A stretch of 64,000 nt of DNA, from the NCBI RefSeq assembly GCF_009017415.1, contig NC_092409.1, positions 124,001 to 188,000 on the forward strand, read 5' to 3'. Source of the stretch: Aspergillus flavus (Eukaryota; Ascomycota; Eurotiomycetes; Eurotiales; Aspergillaceae). Numbering within the stretch: the first letter of the stretch is position 1; each line of letters begins with the position of its first letter. The notes below the pieces were generated by a model. That model saw only the letters and a list, made by a program, of their open reading frames with translations. It had not been told where the DNA came from and ran no database searches. The translations under genes and the position numbers were made by a program. Below are positions 54,447 to 64,000 of the stretch, piece by piece.

Positions 54447-56259
54447 ATGATATCACGGACTAGTAAGTGAGATTTGACTGCATTAACTGACTTGGTATCT
54501 GCTAAACCTATTGATCACCCGATTAGATCCTGCCTGCGGTACCTGCCGGAAGAAGTGCCGCAAATGTGACCGCGCTCGCCCGGTCTGCAACAGATGTCGG
54601 GTGAAAGGTCTCCACTGCGAAGGCTATCCCCCGCGGTTTCTTTTCTTCCAAGATCAACTTAATTCAAAAGGCCATGAACAGAATAATCCTATGCTCTCAT
54701 CTAGTGAGTAATCTCCAAGTAGTATGATACTCTATGCATAGTATACTGTCAATACTGACGATGAAAGCCTAGGCCAAGAGACGCGGTCAAACTTCACGAC
54801 AACCATTAACGGACAGTCTGGAAATACTTACAATCAAAAGAAAAGAACACGTCGGTCGAACCTGTCACAGCGGAAGCCAGATAATGCTTCAAATGCGACT
54901 ACAGCAAGCAACAATGTGATAGGTCCCACTAGAACCTTGTCCTTGCTTCATGAGATTTTAACACTTGTCTGAGACTGAAAATCTCCTCAGTTACTGTGAG
55001 TTTCGAAGACTTTAACCAAAAAATGCGTTTCTTATTCTAATTGGACCCAGTTGATAAGACTTTATGAAGGGCACTGATAATTGAAACCGACGATCTGCAC
55101 AATCCATTTCGAGGCTATATCCTTCCCCTTGTATACCAGGACATTGGAATTTTACATGCTGTGCTGGGCCTCACTATGTGTCACATAGTCTCATCCAGTA
55201 GGAAGGAGACTGAAAATAGAAGCGTCGCCAGAACGATAGAGCATCAACTATCCGCAGTACAGTCCCTCAGCTCGCTCTTGATGAAAGAAGAGATATACGG
55301 CCTCACAGATGATGAACAGGACGTATTGCTGGCGGTTGTGGCTCTACTAGTTCTGTATAATGTAAGCATTGGTTCCTACTCACAATATCTAAAACGCAGA
55401 GGAATGTTTGGAGACTGATGGTGACAACAGATCTGTGAGACTGGGGTGTCGTCTCATGGAGTACATCTTACCGGGGCTGGTTATACATGCGGAAAGCTCG
55501 CCCGGCAGCCCAAGGTTATTACATCGCCACGAACAACATTTCTTCTAACAGCCCTAGGTTGGTAAGTCTCGCCACCCATCGATCGTACCCAACCTACTTT
55601 AACCATCAGAAAGGCTAGACGTACTCCGAGCATTCAGCGGCGCGGAAAAGTTAGCCTACAGTGACAACGTCCGCAGGTGCAGCTTAGAAGCCGACCACTT
55701 CAACCTGGAGACTCTAGTGGGGTGTCCAGTGGAACTGCCTTACGAGATAGGATGTGTTATCACGGCAGGAAGCAGTATATGGACGGAACGATGTCCGGTG
55801 ATTCCTTTCAGGACCTACTGGACGGTGCGGAACAATTCTTTCGCGTCTGGGACCCTCAGAGTATCGCCTTTCCGAGTGGAGATCCGGAGTGGATACAGCC
55901 CGCAGAAGCCTACCGCCATGTCTATATTATCAGGGTACTGCGATTCCCAGATACATGGGCTATCCCTTGTGAGGATGAACGAATCCAGTCGTCCGTTCGT
56001 TCAATCCTTGATGCCTCAGCGGAAATTTCGACCGACTCAGCGTTTTTCAAAAGGTTATTGTTCCCTCTGTTCATAGCTGCTACAGAAACATCTATACCTC
56101 ACCAAAAAACGATATATCGAGTTCTGTATGCGTGAGATCAAAAGGTCAACTGGTTTCCCTCACCCGGCTATGAAAGAACTGCTCAACAGAGTTTGGGACG
56201 AACGGCACCGACAGGCAGACAGACCAGGGAATATTCCGTGGATGGAATTTGTAAGCTGA
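54447..56259 (+). pseudogene. Zn2Cys6 transcription factor, decayed
   Basis: The start MISRT joins across a 64-nt intron (54463-54526) to an intact Zn cluster, ACGTCRKKCRKC then ARPVCNRCRVKGLHCEGY, with C-x2-C-x6-C-x6-C-x2-C-x6-C spacing. The middle and C-terminal parts (GYILPLVYQDIGILHAVLGL, AFSGAEKLAYSDNVRRC, EQFFRVWDPQSIAFP, MREIKRSTGFPHPAMKELL) follow a fungal-specific regulator of the PF11951 type. The reading frame is lost near 54960, near 55766 and near 56105, where an A-run precedes the shift. A TGA at 55065-55067 would also end translation unless it lies in an intron. Three independent frame losses indicate a pseudogene rather than one sequencing slip. The DNA-binding part alone could still be made. 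Confidence 0.75.
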
Positions 56260-56945
56260 TTCCCCTTTTGATACTACACGCGCTAACTCTACGAAGACCT
56301 GTTCAAGGGATCTAGTCCGCTAGTACGACTATTTGATTGTTTGATGATAACAGTTCAAAACTCTACCTGCTAATCTATGCAGGTCAGACCCTCCGCCATC
56401 ATAACTAGACAACAGATTGCTACGATACTAGCTTTACACAGCCTTGGTATTTAAGCCGTTCTCGAGCTTCTCTGAAAGGACATAGAGGACAGCTTCGGGT
56501 CGGATATTGTTATTTTATGCTCTGGTTGAAGCCAGAAACAACCTGTATTCGGCATCCGTAGGTAGCAACCGCCAATCATTCAGCTGCTAATACCTCGCAC
56601 GAGTCACGACCAGCGAGCTATGCAATATAAACCAAATATTATGGGATATATCCAAGAAATCTGAAAAGAATACTAAGTACATCGTTCTATACTTCCACTG
56701 TTTTAATATGCTGTTGGTTGAGCTTCAAATACGCGCTTTGTTCTGCACTTCAATGGCTGCCAAAATGTATCATTGATGAAAACTAGTGACCTGGCTAGTA
56801 TGGTTTCCATCAGCTCCTGGCGGTAGAATCACCTGATTTTGTAGGACGAGTGATAAAATAATTATACATGCGCTTTATTATGAGGAAGACGCACTGACTG
56901 AATGTAAATTCCGTGAAGGAAAAGATAATAACGGATACAGAAACC
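56260..56945. other. Intergenic, no gene seen
   Basis: AT-rich region between the decayed regulator and the 3' end of the next regulator. Confidence 0.5.
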
Positions 56946-58291
56946 TCACGGAGCCACGTTCTCTCCAAAGACCTCACTGATAGGCCAAGTGATATGAAGT
57001 CTCCACGTGGAATCCAGTAGATGATAAATCTCCCTAAGCACGCAGCTTCCCCAGACTTGAAGGAAGCAATTATCTCGTGCTATATGCAAGAAGGTACAGT
57101 AATGAGCATGAATGACTAACGCGAAAGGCTCATGTCGCTGGACGTATTGGAGATACTCGGGAGTCGCCCTGATAGCCCACCCGGCGGCCAGCATCATGGA
57201 CGTCGGCTGGGCAAACGTGTGAACAGACAGTCCTCTTAGCTCACGAATGGCACGCGCATATGCAGCAGTATCGTGTTCCCCGTCCGTTCCACACGCAGCA
57301 TTAAGCTGTTCGAGGCGATCGAGGGATTCTTTGGCACGGTCGGGGTAAGTAACCTGCGGTGGAGTGGGATCGAAGAGAGGAGCAAAATTACTGTGTCGTA
57401 AAGTAGAAGCCACGTTGATAATCTGTTGTACACCGCGACAAAGGACAAAGACGTTATGCAAAGTATCTAAGCAGGGCTGGTCGGCGTCAGAAACCCCAGT
57501 TAACGCAGAGCCGAAGGCAAATGCAACTACCAGGCCGGAGAGGCCCAGCATTGCCTTGGCGTTCGCTGCATTGACACTGTGTAGATTTTCCAGAAATTGA
57601 GGAAGTGCTTCGCTTTTGTGTGCTGTGGCCAAACCTAACCAGAAGGACTTCTGTGGTTCAACTTCAGATAAAGAGATGTGCAACGCGGACACAGCTAAGA
57701 TGCCGTGCATCAAGAAAGGCGTCTTCAATGCTTCCTCAACAAGTAGCACCCCCCATATATGCTTTGTTTCCTCATTCCGTGAGAAGAATCGGTAAGTATC
57801 TGTTTGCCACTGGACTATGAGCCTCAGCTGATTCATCTCCAAACCCGGACTAGGGCTCGCCGTTGGGCCATTTGTTCCAAACCTATCCAACAGGTCGAAG
57901 GAGGTATCTGCTGATGGTAGCGCTGTATCCTGACTATTAGAAGATGTTTTTACCCGGCTTCGCGCTCGTCGCCGATGAGTATTTTCCTCAGTAGCCCAGA
58001 TATAAGGGGTGTCTGTGCCATAGTCACAGTCTTCTTGCCGTTGTTTGCAATTAGAACAGGTCGGCCGTACTTCATCGCACTTAAATACACAGGTTAGGAG
58101 ACGAGACCTTCAAATGTTCAATGGTGAGCACGGCCATTGGAATCCCTGAAGGTGAAGACCTAATGCTTTCTGTCTATCTACATCGTGCCAAGCACCAACC
58201 GGATGGAAGGATAGTGGCTTACCTTCACTCTTCGTCGTTTACAGGCCTTGCAGCCATGTCTGGATTTCCGGTGGGGTCGACGAATGGGCAT
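56946..58291 (-). CDS. Zn2Cys6 transcription factor, UPC2-like
   Basis: Two exons, 58291-58223 and 58079-56946, are joined by a 143-nt intron that splits the zinc cluster, giving 400 residues. RPHRKSRHGCKACKRRRVKC plus DEVRPTCSNCKQRQEDC gives C-x2-C-x6-C-x5-C-x2-C-x6-C and the H-x-K-S-R-x-G-C-K lead typical of the sterol-uptake/UPC2 group. The C-terminal region (TDTYRFFSRNEETKHIWGV onward) is the fungal_trans_2-like domain of that group, with LHISLSEVEPQKSFW and HNVFVLCRGVQQI. The start codon is the ATG directly before the basic cluster. It lies next to and divergent from the P450, so the 568-base gap between them is a likely target of this factor. Confidence 0.85.
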
Positions 58292-58859
58292 TTCGTGGAC
58301 ACCTACAAAGGTACGAGCAACTCATTATCCCAATGATAGACAGCCTTGATTACTGGTGAAGTCATTTGCCTCAAAGTTTCTGGTGCTTCGAGAAAACGCC
58401 ACACACAAGGTTCCGCGTTCCCACCGCCTGCGTTATTTGGTAGACATTCTGCCGCCTTCAATGCGCCACATCCGACGGAAGTTCGCACTCCATTAAGTCA
58501 TGGATACGAGTACGACTACAAGACCCACCGGATCCATCCAGCGACGCAAAGTGGCCCGTCATCTCTTAGCCAGGGCAACAAAGCAGTCGGTAGTGGTTAG
58601 GTCGCAGCAGTGCAACATAAATTTGTCTCCAAACAAGCACCATGACTCCAAATTGTGGCGGATTCCGGTCTGTGCATGGCCAGGTCCCTGAACTAGCCAA
58701 GGCTAAGCTCATATATATGTTCCACCGCGGCTCGAGTCGACTTTGATAAGATCTTCAACATCCGCTCGTGTCAGTCCTCTTCCTTTTTGCGCGCTGGCAT
58801 CGAGTTTTTTGCCATTTTCCAATAGTCCTGACATCGAGTGTCACTCATCTTTGCACCAT
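58292..58859. other. Divergent promoter, regulator and P450
   Basis: A 568-base gap with ATATATAT at 58711-58718, about 140 bases upstream of the P450 start, and CCGCGG at about 58725-58730. Open frames in it have no recognisable content. Confidence 0.5.
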
Positions 58860-60649
58860 ATGTCTTTTGCGTCAGCACTCATCTTGGTTGTTGCTATCTG
58901 GTGCATCTATGTAGGTTGGCCATGGTATCGCAACTGGAAACAGGCAAAGGCGCTGCATGTGCCGATTGTCATAAGTCCTATTTCAACTAGCGGTGCCGCA
59001 TTACAGTCATTGAGATATATCCTGGACCGTGATATTTTACCAACTTGGATCACTCGATTAGCGTTTGTGAGACTCATCCAGAGAAACTCGCGCTTCCAGG
59101 AGAAGTTCGCAGTCCATGCCGAGTATGGAAAACTATTCATCTTGGTCACGCCGGCGACATGTGAGCTGTACGTGGCAGATGTGGATGCCGCAAAGCAAGT
59201 GCTTTCACGGTGGAGAGACTTTCCAAAACCAAGTAGTCTCCTAGGTATGATCTTTCCCGAAAGGAACGCAGGTTAGTTACTAAGAGAATCAAGAAAAAAT
59301 GAATGTCTTTGGCAAAAACCTAGCAACGGTATAGGATTCGCGATAATATCCTCTCTTTTCGTTCTAGCGTCTACAACGATGTCGGAGCATAGCGGACTGA
59401 CAGGGTTCAGGTAGAAGGGGCCGACTGGCAGCGTCACCGGAAATTGACCGCGCGTGCATTCAATGAAAAACTACACGAGGCAGTTTGGGCCGAATCGACG
59501 AGAAATGCGACAAAAGTGATAACGAAATGGAACAACACCAAGCCTGTCTACAGTACACGGTCCGATATGATGGCACTAAGCCTAGCTGTGCTTTTTAAAG
59601 CCTGTCTTAATATTGATGGAGATGATAAAGACGATACTAGGATATTAGCAGGTGATGTTGCTGCCTGTCAATGGCATCTGGATGTGGTATTAAAGGGGAT
59701 ATCGAACCCAATGGCTCTAGGCCGAGGATTTGAGGGAATAAAGAAACTCAAGAGGAGCCATAAAGCCTTGGGGGAGTTACTGACCGAGTTTGTGGAAGCC
59801 CGAACGATACGACCAAAACTGTCGGCGCATGCAGACCTCCTCTCTTCGATCCTTGCTCCAACAGATCATCGTGGGCTATCGAGCGATGAAGTTACGGGAA
59901 ATCTCTTTTTATTCATGTTCGCCGGCCACGAGACCACTGCGAATGCCTTGATCTATATCATTCATCTCATGGCGATATTCCCAGCCTGGCAGGACTGGGC
60001 GCTAGAAGAGATCGACCAATTGTCACACAATCGAGCTGATGGAGAAGAGGTTCCGTCCTATAGCCAGATTCTGCCACAAACACAGCGACTGCGAGCAATC
60101 CTGGTAAGTTTCCCCCCTTCTGATAAAGTTCGTTTACTTTGCTAATGGTACGTATAGTACGAGACTCTTAGGCTCTACGGCCCCGTGCCAACTCTAGTGC
60201 GACAGACAGATCCCCAGGCTCAGACCCTAGTGCTACCTGAGCAAGAGGTCATAATCCCTAAGGATACACCTGTAAATGTCAATACCATAGCCTTGCATAC
60301 TGATCCCAAGCAATGGGGTCCAGACCCTCTGGCCTGGAGACCCGATCGGTGGATATTACAGCCGTGCGATTCATCTCTGCAGAAGGTTTCAAATGAATTG
60401 CTCAAGTACCTATTCGCCTGGGGAGACGGGCCGCGGTTGTGTCCGGGGCAGAGGTTCTCGCAGATCGAGGTCTTTGCAGTTCTTATCTGCTTCTTTAAAA
60501 GCCACCGTGTGGAACTAGTGCCTTCTCGTGACCAAACTATGGACCAGGCAAGATCTCATGCCCTTTCCTTGATACAGAATAGTAAGGTGGGCCTTACGTT
60601 GCAGATGCCAGATGCCGAGTCAGTAGGTCTTCGATGGGTGGGGCGATAG
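58860..60649 (+). CDS. Cytochrome P450 monooxygenase
   Basis: Four exons, 58860-59244, 59294-59328, 59411-60103 and 60158-60649, give 534 residues. A 35-nt second exon is required to keep the frame and restores the conserved KMNVFGKNLATVEGADWQRH helix. The N-terminus has a membrane anchor (about residues 4-22). The I-helix oxygen motif is MFAGHETTANA, the K-helix E-x-x-R is YETLRLYGPVP, and the heme loop is FAWGDGPRLCPGQRF with the Cys ligand. It is an ER-bound monooxygenase. The fold resembles fungal CYP families acting on fatty-acid-like or terpenoid compounds, but the substrate is unknown. It is paired divergently with a Zn2Cys6 regulator. Confidence 0.93.
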
Positions 60650-61638
60650 CTATAAATATATGTATATATAATGGATTGTTAATATAGACTGCTTCTTCAT
60701 CCATACACCTGCTTTGCGACTATCAACTTCAATTACGTACGATCTGCCTCTGGCAGTTATGCCATCAACGCGATGATATTTGAAATATAATGTGCATGAT
60801 TGGTGACATATTTTTCTAAAAACAAGTACACCCAACGTACCCTTGTAAGCAAAGGGGAAGTATCGAGACTGGTCTTGTCTTAACTTTGGCGAGGTGTCGT
60901 AGAGTATACTGGCTCACAACGCCTTGCGAAATACCTATTATCTATGAAATTTATTGACGTCTTCGGGAAAGTTCCAAATTGATTTAATTTAGAACGGAAG
61001 AATCGATATAGAAGATAGTATCCCAAAGGTCCTATAACTTTGTCCAAGAATAAAGCGACGAGGTGAACATTCAAGCGATGCTAAGCCTCTCTAACGACTG
61101 TGCGATAGTCAACAATTCCATCCCCAGCCCAATCTTTTTCATAGAGCCAGAGTAGTGGGTCTCGAAGGCTACTTTACTACTTCTATGCTCTGAGTGGCTG
61201 AAATCTCAAACTATTTCGAGCCGGTGGGTCATTATAGCCTGTTATGGTTAACGATACGAATGCGAGGACTTCGCTGGTAAACGGAATTAGACCGAGCTTT
61301 TCCATGGTGCCTATTTGCGTCCCTATGGATGACCCCGGTATCAGAATGAAAGGTTCCCCGGTACGATGCTTGTAAATTGAAGTTATTCCAGAAGGCTTCG
61401 CAGCTTCTCCCCTTGGCGACGTCTATACGAGTACGATATGCAACTTACAATGCGTAGGCACAGTAAACAAAACCATATATATATATCACAGGAATAGGTG
61501 CTAGAAAGTAAACACAAACATTGCAATCACTATTTTCGATATTTCTACTCCTATTGTTCAACCTCATAGATCCTCGCTTTTCTCATATTAGTTGAAGATA
61601 ATACCCGGAGTCGCTCCCAAAAGAAAGACCCGACCAAA
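60650..61638. other. Intergenic, no gene seen
   Basis: About 1 kb. TATATATATATA occurs at about 61476-61487, roughly 150 bases upstream of the next start. Confidence 0.5.
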
Positions 61639-62272
61639 ATGAATCTCTCAATCGAAAATAACCCCAAAATCAAGTTCCGATTGCACATCATCATCGGCTC
61701 CTTGCTCTTGTTAACCTTCATCCTTGTCATCGCCCGAGTGGCCGATAAGGGTACGCCATCAAGTCGGACCAACACATGGGGTATCGCGGTGGTGAGTGAT
61801 TCAACTTATACACTATCAGCAATAATTCTCCCCGTCAGCTTAAACTAACTGAGGACGTTTCATATGTATAGTGCCTCAAATCAGCAGTCTTTATGATATA
61901 TCAAGTCGTGACCGCTCACGCCGCGCGATTCAAGCGCTGGGCAAGCAGCAAAGCCAACATGATCTTGAACATCATTGATACCATCTTCTGGTTCGCCCTG
62001 TTTATCATATCTATCATGGGGACATCGGGTTCCCACAGCACGAGTAGTCGTGCATTAGGTGTTATCATAGTTATCTTGGCCCTTGTTTTATGGTATGTGT
62101 CTCAGACCTACTAAGTGATGTTAGTTACTATAAGGAAAACGCTGACGCGTAGGGTTTAATATGATGTAGTGGTCTCGCTGGCTTCCTATCGTTTATCTGT
62201 ATCCGCGACCGACGATATTATAAACGACACGGCTCACTCCCCGGGGGAGACAACTCCAAGTCTCCCTGTTAA
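61639..62272 (+). CDS. Four-helix membrane protein, MARVEL-like
   Basis: Three exons, 61639-61791, 61872-62092 and 62170-62272, with introns of 80 and 77 nt, give 158 residues. Four hydrophobic helices are visible: LHIIIGSLLLLTFILVIA, WGIAVCLKSAVFMIYQVV, MILNIIDTIFWFALFIISIM and ALGVIIVILALVLWCGL. The fourth is extended by the last exon (AGFLSFICIRDRRYY). Both termini are predicted cytosolic, with a charged tail. This fits small fungal MARVEL-domain proteins of membrane microdomains. No enzyme motif is seen, and the call rests on topology alone. Confidence 0.7.
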
Positions 62273-62594
62273 ACAAGAAGGCAATCCAATTAGGCACAGA
62301 TTGCTTCGTCCTTATGACACTATTTACCACGACAGTCGATCACTTTCATGTTACGCATGCTTCAGGTGAGAGATTCTTCGTTAAGCTACCATATACAGTC
62401 AAACCGTGGTGCACATAATGATAGAAAGATGAAACGCAATTACTAGACACAGTCTCTCCCAGCTACTTCTTATATAAATGCCTCGCGAGATATCAGTAAA
62501 GACACGTTCAGCAACATAGACATACGATCTATCTCGACACGGAAAATTGCGGATGTTCAATTTATCATACCCAGCCTGATATTGGCTCCAAGCA
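62273..62594. other. Short intergenic region
   Basis: Convergent 3' flanks of the membrane protein and the aminopeptidase gene. Nothing else seen. Confidence 0.5.
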
Positions 62595-63755
62595 CTACAC
62601 CCGTTGGTATTGCCTCATGATCTCCTTCAGACGGGCAAGAGGAAGTGCCTCGATTGTATGCCCTTGAAAACCTTGAAGGCTCTCCGCCATACAAAGTGCG
62701 TTGTATATCGCCTCTTCAACCGCATCGGCGGTCGCTTCGAACAAGGTATTGAGAGCAGAATCATCTAGCACGTCAATCGTTCGTGCTACTGACGCAGGTC
62801 TCTTGTGCTGGTTGACAGGTATCTCGTTCCCAGTAGAGAAAGCTAGGAAGATATCCCCGGACAGGTTATGTCCTTGGCCACCAACGCGAGCAAGACCAAC
62901 GGTTGCCCGCTTGGCAACACGCTGCAACTGAGCGGGATGAAGCGGCGCATCTGTGGCCAGTACAACGATTATACTGCCGTCCTTCTCGGCCTTTGCCTGT
63001 GCGACCTCCTCATACATCCCCTGTCTTGAGGGGTCGCTCGCAGCGTCTTCAGTTAGTGTTTTCCCAACAGGGACCCCTGCAATGCGGAGATCTCTTAATT
63101 GCCCGTAATTAGCCTGGACCAACGCTGCGACCGTGTAGGTTCCGAGAACCTGGCGACTGCTGCTCCCGGTGCCCCCTTTCAGTCCATGGCAAACCATGCC
63201 CACGCCACCGCCCACATTACCCTCTCGAACTGGCTCCCCAGCCACCACACTCTCTAGACCGTGCACGATGTGCGCAGGAGTCACAGCGAACGATGTACAG
63301 TCATGCAAATACCCATCGAACGTCTCACCCACGACCGGCAACATAAGCCACTCCAACTGACCATCCTTGTTAGTCCCCAGGTGTTTGACGGCATACTGAT
63401 AGATCCCTTGGTGGGCGGCCCCAATATTAAATGTTCCAGTGAGAACAATAGGGGAGCAGAGAAGCCCCGTCTCTTCTATCAGATGTGCGCCCGTTAGCTC
63501 TCCCGAGCCGTTAAAACGGAAGACCCCGGCGTAACAAGCATTGGTGGACCAGTTCGGGCGGGGAACGATGCAGGTCACGCCGGTATTGATGGCGCCTTGG
63601 GCACCGAATAGCTCTTGGGTGTGAACGTGCACGCCAGGAACGTCGGTGATGGAATTTAGCGGACCTGGGGGGTAGGCTCCCAGGTCGAGGTCGGGAAGAA
63701 GTTCGCGGATGCGCATTCGCCGCGGTACTTGCTCGGGGGATAGCTGGACGCGCAT
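62595..63755 (-). CDS. P1 family aminopeptidase (DmpA/BapA-like)
   Basis: An intronless gene of 386 residues. The N-terminal nucleophile hydrolase fold is recognised from LPDLDLGAYPPGPLNSITDV, GVTCIVPRP, ETGLLCSPIVLTGTFNIG and the self-cleavage site HGLKGGTGSSSRQV, where the precursor is cut before the Ser of G-S (about residues 199-200) to make alpha and beta chains. The C-terminal part includes IIVVLATDAPLHPAQLQRVAKRA and GGQGHNLSGDIFLAFSTGN. Family members release N-terminal D- or beta-amino acids or hydrolyse small amides. No signal peptide is seen, so it is probably cytosolic. The first ATG was used; a second 14 codons in is also possible. Confidence 0.9.
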   Translation of the reverse strand: MRVQLSPEQVPRRMRIRELLPDLDLGAYPPGPLNSITDVPGVHVHTQELFGAQGAINTGVTCIVPRPNWSTNACYAGVFRFNGSGELTGAHLIEETGLLCSPIVLTGTFNIGAAHQGIYQYAVKHLGTNKDGQLEWLMLPVVGETFDGYLHDCTSFAVTPAHIVHGLESVVAGEPVREGNVGGGVGMVCHGLKGGTGSSSRQVLGTYTVAALVQANYGQLRDLRIAGVPVGKTLTEDAASDPSRQGMYEEVAQAKAEKDGSIIVVLATDAPLHPAQLQRVAKRATVGLARVGGQGHNLSGDIFLAFSTGNEIPVNQHKRPASVARTIDVLDDSALNTLFEATADAVEEAIYNALCMAESLQGFQGHTIEALPLARLKEIMRQYQRV

Positions 63756-64000
63756 TTGTGTATTAACGTCTGGGTGATACGGGAGAAAAGGTGAAGGGTT
63801 AATGGAAGGAAGGCTGTAGAAGATAGTTTATGGACGAAGGATCCCGGAGCCCTAAGCTCTGATTGAAGAACGCAGTCAACAACCCCTCCTACTGATAACG
63901 AGTTAGGCGGCAGGACATGATCAATGTAACCTCATTATCACAAATCGGGCTTGGTGCGATAGTAGCTTATATAATTGACAAGCACCAGACAAAGAGAATA
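63756..64000. other. Promoter region of the P1 aminopeptidase gene
   Basis: The last 245 bases are upstream of the aminopeptidase start. No other feature recognisable before the window ends. Confidence 0.4.

Overview
The window looks like chromosomal DNA of a filamentous ascomycete, most likely Aspergillus or a close relative (Eurotiales). Nearly all genes carry 1-6 short spliceosomal introns (about 47-143 nt, GT-AG with CTAAC/CTGAC-like branch sites). The gene families are typical of moulds: Zn2Cys6 and bZIP/DUF3425 regulators, DUF3176, LaeA-like methyltransferase, GH43 arabinanase, GH28 exo-polygalacturonase, fungal alpha-kinase, Hv1 channel. I rebuilt exon structures by eye. Every model listed as intact closes in frame. 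No rRNA, CRISPR array or intact transposon was seen.

Layout. 0-5 kb: a broken nitroreductase fragment, a SAM methyltransferase and a methionine-permease-like APC transporter. 6.7-8.5 kb: a small secreted protein and a glutathione S-transferase. 9.1-15.3 kb: a compact group of FMN 2-hydroxyacid oxidase, bZIP regulator, ketopantoate-reductase-like enzyme (with an apparent frameshift) and RidA. Together they look like a small-molecule catabolism locus. 15.7-19.8 kb: an alpha-kinase that has lost two zinc cysteines, an Hv1 proton channel and a DUF3176 membrane protein. 20.7-26.5 kb: a divergent glutathione-synthetase paralogue, a secreted TAP-type alpha/beta hydrolase and a LaeA-like methyltransferase, all on the minus strand. 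27-28 kb: a secreted endo-arabinanase. 28-35.4 kb is nearly empty apart from a Thr/Ser-rich secreted protein.

35.4-45.9 kb is more housekeeping-like: a nitroreductase, tRNA-Ile(AAT), an SDR, two small membrane proteins in divergent orientation, a Nudix ADP-sugar pyrophosphatase, deoxyribose-phosphate aldolase and a large Zn2Cys6 regulator. 46.9-50.6 kb: an SRPK-like kinase and a secreted exo-polygalacturonase. 50.7-60.7 kb is an accessory oxidative block: a small secreted protein, a PhyH-type Fe(II)/2-oxoglutarate dioxygenase, an SDR, a decayed Zn2Cys6 regulator, an intact Zn2Cys6 regulator and a P450. It resembles a tailoring gene cluster without a visible PKS, NRPS or terpene core enzyme. 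61.6-63.8 kb: a four-helix membrane protein and a DmpA-type (P1) aminopeptidase.

The parts most worth a second look are the alpha-kinase Cys-to-Tyr pair, the glutathione-synthetase-like neighbourhood, the hydroxyacid/RidA group, the backbone-less oxidative cluster with its dying regulator, and two GC-AG introns.
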